Shown here: one piece after another, positions 1 through 11,798 of the stretch | Position numbering within the stretch: position 1 is the stretch's first letter | Layout of the letters: each line of letters opens with the position of its first letter | From: Pictodentalium vernedei | Lineage: Eukaryota > Mollusca > Scaphopoda > Dentaliida > Dentaliidae | Direction: 5' to 3' | Assembly (NCBI GenBank): GCA_031216915.1 | Contig: CM062294.1 | Location: 160,225,455-160,289,454 of the forward strand | Length of the DNA stretch: 64,000 nt | Program-made: the position numbers and the translations under genes | Notes under the pieces: model-generated | What the model saw: the letters and a program-made list of their open reading frames with translations, nothing else | The model's database searches: none | Told to the model about the DNA's origin: nothing

Positions 1-284
1 AGGCAGTCGGAGTACCCGGAGAGAACCACCGAGCAACGGCGAGCAACTGTCAGCTCCCCAACATACGAACTCCACACAAGCAGGGTTAGCATTGGTTGAA
101 GACAGGTGCACCATCGACGTGCAGTACGCCTTAGTATACAACGTCACCGTGCCCCCACGTAGGCAATGGGGGTGAAGTGTCTTGCCCAAGGACACAACGC
201 GGTTGCCGCAGGTGGGATTCGAACCGAGGACCCCTCGGCTTGCAGCCTGTACCTCAACCAACTGAGCCACCGCGTCCCCCCAAA
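1..284 (-). repeat. tRNA-headed SINE, copy 1 (cut by window edge)
   Basis: Short interspersed element read on the minus strand. Its 5' head resembles a tRNA: on the minus strand there is a box A (TGGCTCAGTTGG) and a box B (GGTTCGAATCC), which are internal Pol III promoter elements. A central block (TGTCCTTGGGCAAGACACTT) follows; from memory it resembles the central domain of V-SINE-type families, which I cannot verify here. The tail lies beyond the window start. The right border is placed by the repeated flank acataatt, which borders the same SINE in the other units. Confidence 0.85.
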
Positions 285-1197
285 ACATAATTAAACTCGG
301 TGACAATCTGACAAATGTCACTCCTCTAATTAATTCTTTTCAATCTGAGATGTCCCAAGTTTGTTTTTCGCAACTCAGTTTGTGTCGTCCAAACAAATTA
401 GATGAAGCCCTATTGATTGGCTTTCATTGAATTTTAATCAGTCAGTGAGTGGTTTGCTTTACTGACCCCATGAAGCCCTATTGGTTGGCTTTGATTTAAG
501 TAAAACCATTCGGGAGCGGTTTGCTTTACTGGCTTCAGAAGTGTGTGAAAATAATATAAAAAAATGGTTTGATAAAATATATTGAGACTAAAGAAATAAA
601 TGAAAAAATAACGCCAAAGATCATGATGCCTCACGAATGTCATCAGTTGGAATGCATATCCCCCGACGGAGGTTTATGACGGAAAATATTTTACATAACG
701 TAGAAATTGTGTGTTTTACCTTCTGAACCTCTATATTGTGTGAAAGGTATGAAAAATTAAAAATAAAAAAATAATAAAAATTAATAAAAAATTAATAAAA
801 TTAATAAAAAATATAATAAAATAAAAAAATAAATAAATATATAATTTTATTTAGGAAATAAATACACATGGTTGAAATTGTAACCTATTTTCTTTTGGGG
901 CATACATGAACTCTGGCACTCGCCCGTGTGTGTTTGAGGTTAAACAATCGCACTGGCACAGACATTTCCTACTGAAACGTTTTTTTTTCTTTTAATATGC
1001 CGCCGAAAAATTGTTTTCATTTTTTGAACCCTCATGGGTTTCAAACATGACTAAAAGATTTTACATAAAATTGATTTAAACCAAGTGATGAGCTTAGGAA
1101 CTGGTTAAACTGACTGGCAATAATTGATGTTATTCGTTGATGGGCTCTAATTTAGTCCTTACAAGGATGTTACGCAAGCTTTTGTTTTTCTTATAGG
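285..1197. repeat. R1, AT-rich segment of the tandem unit (unit 1)
   Basis: Non-coding sequence present at near identity at 27277-28188, and in split form at 12912-13190 plus 17018-17740 and at 32494-32691 plus 38633-39354. It contains two close copies of gaagccctattgrttggctt (around 400 and 470) and an A/T-only tract of aataa-type repeats near 750-850. It ends at a pyrimidine-rich stretch followed by TTATAG, immediately before LINE A2. No ORF worth calling and no recognised family. Confidence 0.8.
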
Positions 1198-1473
1198 CGA
1201 ACACGGGAACTTGGGTACAGAGTGAACGAAGAACTGAAAAGGGCCATAAAGATTAGAAAAGCTAAATGTGCTGCATACAGGAGAAGTAGAAAACTTAAGG
1301 GGGTGGAAAGCAATGAGGCCATGGTAGCAAAGGAAGAATACCAACAAGCACGAAATAAAGTAAACAAGATAAAAGACGACAACCGGAGAGTGCGAAATAG
1401 CAGTCTTATTAGGACGATAAGAACGACAGGGGGGTCGAGTTCGAGCGTATTTTGGAAATGGGTGAACAAACGT
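1198..1473 (+). pseudogene. LINE A2, 5' part in unit 1 (interrupted)
   Basis: Fragment of the A2 LINE ORF2, coding from RTRELGYRVNEELKRAIK to KWVNKR. It matches roughly codon 350 onward of the intact A1 protein at 18146-21580, so A2 is 5'-truncated and lacks the endonuclease. It is a linker region before the reverse transcriptase. The frame is cut at the sequence aaacgt by a 7.6 kb insertion and resumes at 9115 with the next codons in register. Apparent N-termini just downstream are GTG codons and not a true start. Confidence 0.85.
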
Positions 1474-1495
1474 GCATGGGGCATGACCCCTCATT

Positions 1496-1520
1496 GGAGC
1501 AAGATCTATAATCTTGCTCC
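1496..1520. repeat. Perfect 10-bp inverted repeat near left end of insertion
   Basis: Arms ggagcaagat (1496-1505) and atcttgctcc (1511-1520) are perfect complements around a 5-nt loop. It lies 22 bp inside the left border of the 7.6 kb insertion and is followed by a G-rich run. Function unknown. Confidence 0.6.
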
Positions 1521-2775
1521 GGTGGAGGAGGGGGGGGGGGGTCAAGAGCTGTGTTTTCTTGACGGGGGTAAAGTTTATATTCTCTTCATCATAATTAAAT
1601 GTCACCTGCAATTTTTGGTTTACATACTTGGGTAAAATTGCTCGGTACACCCAAGACATGATGGAGATAACCCTCAGTTACATGTCTCTTTCAGAGCCTC
1701 CAAATGCACACGTATTAGGTACGCTTCTGGGACATACAGGCGAGGAACTCAATACCCAACAAGAAATTTTCTGCTTTATGCTTTAACATGTATTTATGTG
1801 TTCGCCTTTCCACTTGGCTGTGTATATCCATGGGCGTGTGCATGCGTATTCGTCTCACATACCTTTGTTCTTAAATCTCTGTGTTTAAAGGAGGCAATCG
1901 ACCGATATATTCATGTATGGAGACCAATGTACTTTGCACGGGCATTGTAGATATTATGCGTGTATTACGTACCACGAGCTTGTAATTCAATGTGTAGCTG
2001 TGCACCAATGTATGCATGTTGCCGAGGATAGTATCTATAGGCTTCCGTGCATAGGCGATTGTGCGTGTAATGCATGTCTCTGGGTGTAAATGTTGATGTT
2101 GGCAAAGGTATGTGTGCCCATAAGCACGAGGGTACACGTATCTGTACTTGTGTGCGGGCAGTCGTGTAGGTATATACATATATGGTGACTGAGTTAGATA
2201 ATTTTGCACTGGTGTAAATAGTCACGCCGATAAATGTGTATGTCCCCACAAATACCAAGGTACGTCTATCTGCATGCCTGCTCAGACTGGGTAAATGATT
2301 GCGCCTTTTGCTTATCTCGTGCCCCAAAACAAATGGGACTATTGATTACCGGCTCATTAAGTCAATTGTCCTTTGACATTTATACAAATTTGCTGCTACT
2401 ATTCCTCAAGCTCATTTGTCAATTCTGGGAATTACGACCTGTCGCGTAGAAGAGATATTATTTATTCACTTCTCCACGCTTGTCCGACGAATTGGTACGT
2501 TGGAGGATAGTGCAGGAAAGGCCTTGAATCATCTGCACCCCACGAAAATGGATAATCATAAGTTCTCATGTCCACACAACAATGAACTTAATTTCTACGC
2601 TGTTCACATCAGTCGTCTGGCATTTTCGCGTTTCGACATGCAGAGTTGGGGGTAATTTGTCATTGTCTCCCTAACATATTAAGTCGACCTACACATTATT
2701 CATATTATCATTCCCAGTTTGGGCAGGCATGGGACTGGGAGACCCATACCCAACTAACCGGCAAATGACGCGTTA

Positions 2776-3010
2776 GTGACCGAACCAAATTGTCACATGT
2801 CGTTCCCTGAGTCCCAAGGCGTTCTGTGTGCCAATAGACACACAGAACGCGTTGGAATTCAGTGAAAGATATGGGCGCAAGAAACAAACAAACAAAAGGT
2901 GACCAAACCAAATTGTCACATCTCGTCCCCTGACTCCCAACGCGTTCTGTGTGCCAGCGAGCACACAGAGCGCGTTGGGGCTCAGTTAGGGATATGGGCG
3001 CAGGACACAA
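2776..3010. repeat. Two tandem copies of a ~120-bp block with internal palindrome
   Basis: Copy 1 starts at 2776 and copy 2 at 2899; both begin with gtgacc and run to gggcgcaggacac-like sequence. Each holds an inverted repeat around CGCGTTCTGTGTG; in copy 2 the arms are 2938-2954 and 2961-2977 with one mismatch in 17. A- and AAC-rich tracts follow each copy. Confidence 0.75.
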
Positions 3011-3790
3011 AACAAAAAAAAACAAAAACAAAAACAAAACAAAAAACAAGCGAACAACAACAAAAATAAAACCCCCATATAAAAACCCAATGATAGTAAT
3101 TACTTTGGCCTCGGTAGCAACAGCGAATGCATGGGGTTATTATTGTGATGCCTACCCTCCTATGTTTCCAATCCTTTCTACAAATAAAGCACGATGAACA
3201 TGGTACTTATTTTCTTATCAAGCAAACTGACGAAGTTTAGGTTGAATAACTGTGGAAACGAAGTTCTCTGTGAAAGATATTCATCTTACTGTCACCAGAA
3301 ACACATAGCCGTTAAACTTCCACGGGCTAAATTTTAAGTGTGTCATGTCTGCTTACTATGATTAGTCCAGTTATCATCTCCTCTTGATCAAATTCCCGTT
3401 ACATGGACACTGTCAATGGATCGAGTCGTAGGGTGGGGCACGGCTCATTAACCATAACTGTACCATCCTTACTACCCTCCTTAATTTTCGTCTTTTTTCG
3501 ACCATTACCCCCCCCCCCCCCCATCTCTCTCTATCCACTCTATCCTTCTCTCTCTATTTCATGCTTGAACCCTGTGACTTACTTCTCGCCCGTCTCTCTC
3601 ATTCTCCAACCCAAGGAGAGTGAATTCGTAGGGATTGGTCACACTTTTTGCCCCCGATTAGCGACCAGTCACTTCTTGTAAGCACGTAATTCCCTTCTCC
3701 ATGCGCCTTAGAACCTACCTCATTTTTATCTTTCTTCGAAGATAGGTTGTGTTGCCAAATCTCCATGGGTTGTGTTGCACAACAGCTCAC

Positions 3791-3914
3791 ATACATATGT
3801 GGGTGTATATGTGTATGTGTGTGTATGTATGTATGTGTGTATATGCATATATGTATACGTACGTATATGTATATGTATGCATGTATATGTGTTATGTATA
3901 TATATATATACGTG
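3791..3914. repeat. GT/TA-rich microsatellite (TATG, GTGTAT)
   Basis: Imperfect purine-pyrimidine alternating repeat of TATG, GTGTAT and TATA units. ORFs across it are low-complexity artefacts. Confidence 0.85.
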
Positions 3915-4454
3915 GTTGCTAGAGGGCCTACCACCTCTTAATGACTCGTGCCCCTGAGCCCATCATGCATGTGGGTTACAAGTAAGTAAGTTTGGAGGTG
4001 AGCTTTCGACTAATCCTGAGATGCCCCTTCGAATATGAATGATATGAACCACCATCATTTGCTGTTGTGGCTGGGGTCCATAGTGAGCTAATGCTACCGA
4101 ATATAATGCAAAATGCGCCGTTTGGGCCGTGTTTGCATTCTATAAGCGACAGGTCTACTGCACTGATGCTAAATGGTTGCTGGGCCTTACACCCAAAAGT
4201 ATTGATGCCAATAAATAGCATTCTATTTGTTTTTATAATATGTTCAGTTTTATCAGTTCTCACTCAATACACTTTTATTTCTTCCTGTCTCTCTCACATA
4301 GCGCCTTTTCACTGTCAACAGAAGTCTGCAGAAGCCTCATGTGCACCGAAGCAAACAGTGGTGTCACCATGGCCGTCGGGTGATGTGGTTGATGTCAACA
4401 GTGTACCATGTGACCCACTCCTATTGATGATTATTATAGTTTCGGTCTTCTGTA

Positions 4455-7400
4455 ATGGATGACATAAATATTTACAGAATGCGAGTGGGTCTCTTCACTG
4501 TTCGTGCGCGTAGCGGTGCACCAGGAAAACGCAGACTAGATATGTCATGCCTTATACTTGTTAACCTTGTACTTCGGTTCAGTTGCATGGGAGTAACCCT
4601 AATGCTATCTCTGATGCTTGTCGAATCAACATTAAAAGAAGGTCTCTCCAAAACACAAAAATACTTGGATAATGGACTTGATAGCCGCCTGAAATATGCG
4701 TGTTCGGCCCGACATTCCGGCTTAAAGTCCCACATTACAATTAATACACCAAACGCGACCTTACCAGATGGTGCGTCATTACACTACTTACGCAGTCTAA
4801 CTACGATTGCGCTCCCTATGTTGCAAATATTATGTCTTATGTTTGCGTGTGCTTTAATGTTGTTAATTCTCTCCGGTGATATTGAAGTAAATCCTGGACC
4901 TTCAAGTGAGATTAGTACAATCGATAATACTTCATCAACAGGAACGCGGATTTGTCACTTGAATATCCAAAGCCTAAGGCCTAAACTCGATATATTGCAA
5001 TGTGAAATGTCTGCATATGATATATGTGCTTTTTCCGAAACATGGTTAGGACCCTCCGATAACAATAGTGATATCCATCTAAACGGGTTTCAAGAGGTAC
5101 TGCGGAAAGATCGTCCAACAAGGGGAGGCGGTGTTGCGGTTTACATTAAGATTGGCATACCATTCAAACAAAGACCAGATCTCGGACTGGCTGCGCTTGA
5201 ATGCTTATGGGTCGAAATATACACTCCCAGTGGCTCGTTTCTACTTGGTATCTTCTACCGACCTCCAAATAGTGATAATGAAGTCTGGGAAATGATCTCT
5301 GCCTCTATTGAGAAAGCGAAAGACTCTGGAATCTCGGACCTCATTATTACTGGTGATTTTAACGATAATCTACTCTCTCAGAGAAGGGGAAAATTTAGTG
5401 ACGTTGCTGACTATTTTAACCTTAAACAGGTTGTATCTGAACCAACGTTTTTCACGGAGACATCAGCGACATTGCTCGACCTGATTGCAGTTAGCGATTC
5501 CATCAACGTGCTATCAACTGAAATAGCTGATCCATTTTTACCAGATTTAACCAGGTATCACTGTCCTGTGTGTATCGCGGTTGACTTTAAGAAAACGACT
5601 GTAAGGAGTTTCAAACGTCGGGTATGGTTATATAACGAGGGCGATTATAATGGGTTGAATTATGCATTGGTAAACACTGACTGGGATACCGTTTTCTCAC
5701 ATACAAACGTAGATAATATGGTTAACAAGTTTACTTCCACCGTTCTTGAATTAGCTTCTAAGTTTATTCCCAATAAAATCACAACAATTAGGAGAAACGA
5801 CCCAAAGTGGATGCACAACGAAGTTCGGCATCTGATTCGCCAACGAAAACGTCTTTACCGTACTGCCAAGTCGAAAGGTCGACCCGAGGCTTGGGAGAAA
5901 TATCGTTCCAAAAGAAATCAAGTTGTTTCAGCCATAAGAAATGCAAAAAACAATTACTATAACAGAATGCAGGCCACTCTAGATAGCCCTCATACTAATT
6001 CTTCCCTGTGGTGGAAGACCCTCAAGATGTTTTTAGGGAACAGGAAAACCGAAATTCCGAATATTAATTACCGAGATAGGATAATTTGTTCTGACAAAGA
6101 CAAGGCGGAAGCGTTTAACGATTATTTTTGTAGCATATCAACTATTGACGATAGTCACGCGTGCCTTCCATCGATGCCATTTCCAGAAAGTCCAAAACTC
6201 AGAACTATAAAACTTGACCAACATGATGTGCGCTCCGCACTGAAGTTACTGAAAGTATCGAAGGCAACAGGTCCGGACCTAATCAGTCCGCGTCTTCTCA
6301 AAGAGTGTTCCACATCCCTAGCCCAGCCTCTCGCCACCCTTTTCAATATCTCATTGAGCCACCCCAAATTTCCTGAACTGTGGAAGAAGGCAAACGTGAT
6401 ACCGGTTCCTAAAAAAGACCCTGCAAATCTTTTATCAAACTATCGACCGATCTCATTGCTGAGCTGTCTCGGAAAAGTGTTCGAACGGTGTATCTTCAAA
6501 AAACTGTGGTCCTTTTTAGACGAAAATAAAATACTAAGTCCATTTCAGTCCGGGTTTACTCCATGTGACTCAACTGTACTGCAGCTTACGGATATCTATG
6601 ACACATTTAGCCGTGCACTTGATGAAGGTAAAGATGTGAGGGTGGTATTTTGCGACGTCAGTAAAGCTTTTGACAAAGTCTGGCACAAAGGTCTAATCTT
6701 CAAACTTGAACAAATTGGAGTAACCGGCGAACTTCTCGACTTCTTTGCATCATATCTTTGCGATCGGATGCAAAGAGTGGTGGTCAACTCTGAGGAGTCC
6801 TCTTGGAAACCTGTGACGTCGGGGGTTCCCCAAGGATCTATTCTTGGCCCACTGTTGTTTCTTATTTATATTAACGATATAACCCTAGGTCTAACCAGCA
6901 GTATCCGTCTTTTTGCAGACGACACAACCTTATATTTAATAATTGAAAACCCTGACCAGGCTGCTGTTATTTTGAACAATGATCTTACTACAATCGAAAA
7001 CTGGGCACATACGTGGTTGGTAGAATTCAATCCCATTAAAACCGAAACTATGATAATTTCACGCCGAACAGATCCCGCACAGCAGACACCCCTTGTAATG
7101 GCAAATGTTCCCATTAAAGAAGTAACGCAGCACAAGCATTTGGGTGTCATTCTCAATTCAAACTGTTCGTGGGATGACCACATAAAACATATTTCTTCAA
7201 AAGCATGGTCACGTCTGGATCTTATGAGACGAAATAAATTTATCTTAGACCGGAAAATTCTCGAGAAGATATACTTTGCTTTTGTTAGGCCTTTGTTGGA
7301 ATATGCAGACACGGTTTGGGATAACTGCAACGAAACAAATATGACAACTCTTGAACGAATCCAAATTGCGAGTGCTCGAATTGTCACGGGTGCAACTTTA

Positions 7401-8063
7401 AGTGCGAGCAAGGCATCACTCTATGTCGAAACTGGGTGGGAGACGTTACAAGCAAGAAGGCAGAAGCACAAATTAATACAGTTCTTCAAAATGTACCATA
7501 ACATTTCCCCGCCATATATTTCCTGTTTAGTCCCACCCCCTATTTCGATAACCCAGAATTTCGAACTTCGAACCGCAACTAACCTACGAGTTCCTTAGTG
7601 CCGGACCGCGTGCTACCAAAGATCTTTTATCCCATCCACAACGAATTCTTGGAACGAAATTCCACCTAACGTTAGACAAAATTGCTCTCTCACAGAATTT
7701 CGAAAATACTTAAACCATAACCTTGTTCGTCCCCCAGCCTACTTTGTCAAATCAATGTTCCGTAAAGCTCAAGTATACCACTGCAGGTTACGACTTCGAT
7801 GTAGTCATCTCAATGAGCATCTTTTTGTTAACCACCTGGCAGAGTCACCGAATTGCTCATGCGGTGAACGAGAGACAACAGAACACTTTTTATTAAAATG
7901 CCCTAATTATGACCGTATACGAAGTGAGACCCTAGGGATACTTCCCAGTCAAACTGACTGCGATACATTACTGTATGGTTCCGAATTTTATACTCATGAC
8001 GAAAACTATTTAGTTTTTAAAACAGTTCATAAGTACATTCTTAGTTCTGCGAGATTTAGTTAA
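4455..8063 (+). pseudogene. 2A-type LINE ORF (2A, APE endonuclease, RT), one internal stop
   Basis: Single-ORF APE-type LINE protein of about 1,200 codons. Hydrophobic segments lie at about residues 28-48 and 115-140, followed by a 2A-like motif at 141-149. Endonuclease motifs follow: HLNIQSL near 168, SETW near 193, TGDFN near 298 and RYHCP near 372 in place of the usual SDH. RT motifs are FCDVSKAFDKVWH near 731, [13 protein letters not shown] and FADD near 820. A Cys/His end, CSCGERETTEHFLLKC, starts near residue 1135. An in-frame TAG at 7596-7598 ends the first ORF. Reading resumes in the same frame through 7755 to the stop at 8061-8063, and alignment to the relative at 49971-50615 crosses this point without a gap. 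This is therefore one nonsense change. The family resembles CR1/L2-like elements; the true start among several Met codons is uncertain. Confidence 0.88.
4875..4901 (+). other. 2A-like ribosome-skipping motif (GDIEVNPGP)
   Basis: Codons 141-149 encode GDIEVNPGP, which fits the D-x-E-x-N-P-G-P consensus known to cause ribosomal skipping between the last Gly and Pro. A hydrophobic, Leu/Met-rich segment of about 25 residues precedes it directly. 2A-like sequences at the N-terminus of APE-type LINEs are described in sea urchins, molluscs and other animals, and some act as signal peptides when skipping fails. Position and upstream hydrophobicity fit that pattern; activity is inferred. Confidence 0.9.
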
Positions 8064-9114
8064 CTACTTTGGGTGACCCTCAGATCATAGTGAATAGTTA
8101 GTGTGGTGCTACTATTATAACCCTATGAATATATTTCTGGAAAAGAATAATAATACAGATTGAATGCATATTCATACACGCATTATGCAACCCAACACCC
8201 GCCCTCTGTTTTGCCTCATAATTGCCGTGCGTTCCACCTGGTGTTCATTCCTAATGTCTTGGTGCTAGGACACATCACACCTATACCACATCACCGTGAC
8301 CGGGCGGAGGCCACTGTTGACTGGTGGAGATTACTTCCTATCTTCCAACTGTGCCTTGAACTAACAACAACTCAAGTGCAAGCCCGACATGGGCTAACTG
8401 GAATTATCTGACCGTCTCTATGTTTGTACTCCCACTTGCAAGCATAAAGCAATAACGTGCACCTCGCATCTGGGAATAATACATGGTCCGTCCCCGAAGA
8501 TTGTCGCTAATGATCGATGAAAGTATAATTCATCGCCGGAGAGTAAAGTGTTGTATGTACCACTGGGACATGGAACGCTTTGGTATCCGGGCGCCGAAAT
8601 CTGTTTATGCTACTATTGTTTAACTGTGAAAATCCACCAAAATATGCTCAGAATTATTGTACCACGATAAACTCGGTCATTTCCCTCACTAGAGTATATG
8701 TTCTTATGATAGTCCAATAACGTTAAAATTTAGAATTCGCTTGTTACAGTATCAAGGTACAAACATGGAGGTGGTTCGGTTCGGACTAGGCGCTCTTACT
8801 CTTTCTCTTCCTAAGAACTGTACTTCTATCTTCTTACTCTATATCAGTTTGGGAAATCTAACCAATTTGTATCTTTTTATAGTATTTTCTATTTCTCTTT
8901 ATTAACGAATTATTTGTGTCAACAGGTATCTTATTGTACACGTTCTTGATAGAAGGAATTGGTCTCACTGTCTTCTCGTTTGCTACCTGTTAAACTTACT
9001 ATGAGTGGAAACGACCGCAGATAAGCTAACAGCTTACTGTCGAATCCACACCCAATGATAATGTAAGCTATGTATTACCATGGGAATTCTTTTGAAATAA
9101 ATACTGTTTAAACT
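8064..9114 (+). other. 3' UTR of the 2A-type LINE
   Basis: Non-coding sequence after the LINE stop. The last about 150 bp align in patches with the minus strand around 49306-49430, the 3' end of a related LINE (shared gtggaaacga, taagctnnnagctta and TGTTTAAACTAAAC). That supports 3' UTR status at least for the end of the stretch. No tRNA or other gene seen. Confidence 0.6.
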
Positions 9115-10653
9115 AAACGTAACAAAGGGAATAACCAACAGAGCATTAAAGTAGATGGCAGAGTCACAGAAGAGCGAGATCAAATCGCATTAGAACTCGT
9201 CAAGCACTGGGAAAAGGTAAACGATAAGCGATGGGGCATGGGGAACCCACCGGAGTGTCCGAACCAGGTCGAGGAAAATCTCTCGGACTTCGTGTGCAGC
9301 GAAATCAAAACCGAGGAGGTGCGAAGGGTGATCTCAAAATTGAGGAATGGAAAAGCGGGAGGGGTGGACGAAATTCCTAACGAGTTTATCAAAAAAGGGG
9401 GAGAGGAACTCTTGGAAAGCCTAACTGCCCTATTCAATTTAGCCATAGAAAAACAAGAGGTCCCAAAGGAGTGGAGGGAAAGCAAAGTGACATTTATTCA
9501 CAAAAAAGGGGAAAAAGACGTTTTGGATAACTATCGAGGGATCTCTGTCAGTAGCAACATTGGAAAGGTTTTCTGTAAAGTCCTTTATGGGAGACTAGAG
9601 GAGGTAATTGAGGAGAAGGGTTTTTTGGGAGAAATCCAGAATGGCTTCAGGAAGGGAAGGAGAGTTACTGACCATCTTTTCACACTATCCCAAATGATAG
9701 AATCCACGAAAGCAAAAAAGAAAAAGATGTTTATGGCCTTTTTGGATATCAAGAAGGCATACGATACAGTATGGAGGGAAGGTATGTGGCGCAAGCTGGA
9801 GGCTATGGGCTTAGGAGGCGAGTTTGTTGGAATAATGAAAGCATTATATCAAGATGTACAGAGTGAACTTAGCCTGGGAAACATTACAACGAAACGTGTG
9901 CCTATGGAGATAGGCCTAAAACAGGGGTGTATCCTTTCGCCGATCCTGTTTGCATTGTACATCAAAGGCTTAGGAGATGAACTCCTGCGTAGCGAGGAGG
10001 GGGTAGCAGTTGGTGACGTGAAGATCCCAGGGCTATTTTTTGCAGACGATATGGTTCTAGTGTCAGAGAGCGAAGAGGGGCTAACGAAAATGCTGGGAAT
10101 TGTTGGGAAATATGGGAGCAAATGGAGACTCGAACTTAATGAAAGCAAGAGCAAAGTTATACCTGTGGGCCGCAAAGTGACCCCACTCGAAGGTGGAGAG
10201 TGGGGGAGTTCTGCATTCCGGAAGGGAGCAGCAAACTTCTCAATGTGGGAGAGACGGGTGATTACGAGTATTTGGGAGTAAATATAAACATTACAGGAAG
10301 AGGCATCTACCGGAACCACACAAATAAATTGATTTTGAAGGGGAAGCGAATCCTTAACCAAATGAAACTTATAGGGAGAAACAGTTTCAATAAGGTTTTC
10401 GTGGGGAAAACCATTTGGGAAATGGTGGGGCTGCCAAGTATAACATACGGTACGGAAGTGGTACCCCTAAACCAGACGGCCGTAAAGAGCTTGGAAATCC
10501 TGCAGAACGATGCAGCAACGTTGGGGCAAACCAGGGTAAAAAAATCGTCAGAGAAAGGGTCATGGAAGATTGTAACCGTAATTGGCGAGAGGGAGTCAAA
10601 TCAAAGAGGTCTTTGGGTGGCCTGCGTGATAAAGAGAAGCCAGGTTTTGAAGA
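9115..10653 (+). pseudogene. LINE A2, main part in unit 1 (RT domain, frameshifted)
   Basis: Continuation of A2 after the 7.6 kb insertion. It encodes RT motifs KLRNGKAGGVDEIPNEF, AFLDIKKAYDTVW, GLKQGCILSPILF and FFADDMVL. Compared with units 3 and 4 it lacks one G near 10178, which shifts the frame. It also has a deletion of about 255 bp near 10515 that joins two distant parts of the thumb and C-terminal region. It ends at gttttgaaga, where all three complete array units jump to segment P. No endonuclease; not functional. Confidence 0.9.
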
Positions 10654-11796
10654 TTAATTAGTACTATCAATTTTGATACACCCTGAAAGACATACAAAGA
10701 TCTGCACTGATGGACAATTACTTCAATAGAATTTACTGGGTGGGAGATAAGAGGGACGCCGGATTGACTGATAAACCGAATGAACAGAGAAAACATAGAA
10801 GTAAAACTTGTATGCAGCTCAACACCACCGAGGCACAAAAGCAAGTAGAGTAAAATACAAGTAAATCCATCGTTTGGCAAGCAAAGGTTTAAGCTGCTGG
10901 AATGAACAATAAAGTTAAAATTGCCTATCCGGGCACGATATAATACAAGAGAGCACATTTGAGTTTAAATTTAGTTACGGAAGTAAAATGTGTTCAAGCT
11001 GGATTCAGAAGAAATGACACAGTGTAGAGAAAAGAATGTTGAAATAGACAAGAGAGTAAAGGATAAATAAGACACTAAAATGAGATGAAGGTAGTTAAAT
11101 ATGTACAAAATAACTATTATGTTTTTTATATATAGGTAGAGTGTAAGGTCTGCTTTTAACAAAGTCAAACATTACCTGTTTACATGAAGTGTCTAGTGTA
11201 TATGTACAGTATATTACGTCAAGGGGACTCGATAAGCCAATGTTTGGGAGTACACAAAACCGCGCATTTTTTCTTTGAACCACTGATATCTGCTGAGACA
11301 CAAGTAGAATGTGTACGGAAAGACTGCGTTGCGCTAGATTCGTCAAGGAATGTGTACCATTAATTCAAAACAGTGTCAATAAGAGGACGACAGCCAAATC
11401 CTTCTTCCCACGGAAGGGTCGAAAGTTGGCAAGAAGGATGTGCTGCTACATTTTGTATTTCGTAATTTAATGGTACGGAGAAGTGGGACTCACCCCTGAC
11501 AATAAGTTCCATCTTGCAACAGATGTGCTAAATGGATAAGGATGGGAACAGAGAAAATAAGCGTTCGCAAGAAGGAATGAAGGGCGTCCCAACTGTAGTT
11601 GATGGATCTGACGCAAACGTGCAGGAACACTCAAATGCGATTCAGCAGACATTAACGGTGTTCAATAAGTTTGCCAAAAAAACGATCGCTTTATTTGACA
11701 ACACTCGAGAAACTATCTTCACGAGAAAATATAAGGTAGTATTGCGAGGCTCTGATCAGAACATATTAGCAACACTTGAAAGTGAAATGATGAGAT
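10654..11796. repeat. Segment P of the tandem unit (unit 1)
   Basis: About 1.14 kb shared with 25031-26175 and 30246-31388. Mostly AT-rich with no recognised domain. Near its right end is a small ORF (11532-11798). Its left edge always abuts the same cut site in LINE A2, which marks the tandem-duplication breakpoint. Origin unknown. Confidence 0.75.
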
Positions 11797-11798
11797 AA
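11532..11798 (+). CDS. Small repeated ORF, 88 aa, unknown
   Basis: Starts MDKDGNRENKRSQEGMKG and ends ILATLESEMMR directly at the 47-bp palindrome. No family recognised. The same ORF is open in unit 3 (31124-31390), while in unit 2 two extra A residues in a poly-A run near 26050 break it. It is hydrophilic, with no signal or membrane segment. It is probably a fragment of a mobile-element protein, but expression is unsupported. Confidence 0.3.
   Translation: MDKDGNRENKRSQEGMKGVPTVVDGSDANVQEHSNAIQQTLTVFNKFAKKTIALFDNTRETIFTRKYKVVLRGSDQNILATLESEMMR

Larger units (their letters stand above)
1521..4454. other. Non-coding 5' part of the 7.6 kb insertion
   Basis: No convincing gene. The stretch contains a T/G-rich region (1860-2330), a duplicated 123-bp block with palindromes (2776-3010), a poly-C run near 3508-3523 and a GTAT-type microsatellite (3791-3914). 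Small ORFs here are in low-complexity sequence and show no domain. It may be LINE 5' UTR, but no second copy in the window confirms this. Confidence 0.5.
1474..9114 (+). mobile_element. 7.6 kb insertion carrying a 2A-type LINE
   Basis: The insertion is defined by comparison with the uninterrupted A2 copies at 28189 and 39355. The host sequence aaacgt occurs at 1468-1473 and again at 9115-9120, a candidate 6-bp target duplication. The 3' end reads GTTTAAACTAAAC, a short TAAAC repeat also seen at the 3' end of the related LINE fragment at 49306. Part of the apparent duplication may therefore belong to the element. No terminal inverted repeats are seen. The first 3 kb are non-coding and could be a long 5' UTR or an older nested repeat; the LINE ORF occupies 4455-8063. 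Confidence 0.8.

Noticed and set aside
180-280. tRNA gene in the SINE heads (also near 12850, 27210, 32430 and 59100)
   Set aside because: Box A and box B are present but the rest does not form a tRNA, and the sequences continue into a SINE body.
1222-1224. GTG as start of the A2 proteins in all units
   Set aside because: GTG is not a normal nuclear start codon and homology continues upstream of it; the ORF is simply 5'-truncated.
3747-3957. ORFs rich in Tyr, Val and Cys across 3747-3957
   Set aside because: They translate a GTAT microsatellite.
7596-7598. Natural end of the 2A-type LINE protein at this TAG
   Set aside because: The same frame continues to 8063 and encodes the C-terminal region found in the relative at 49971-50615.
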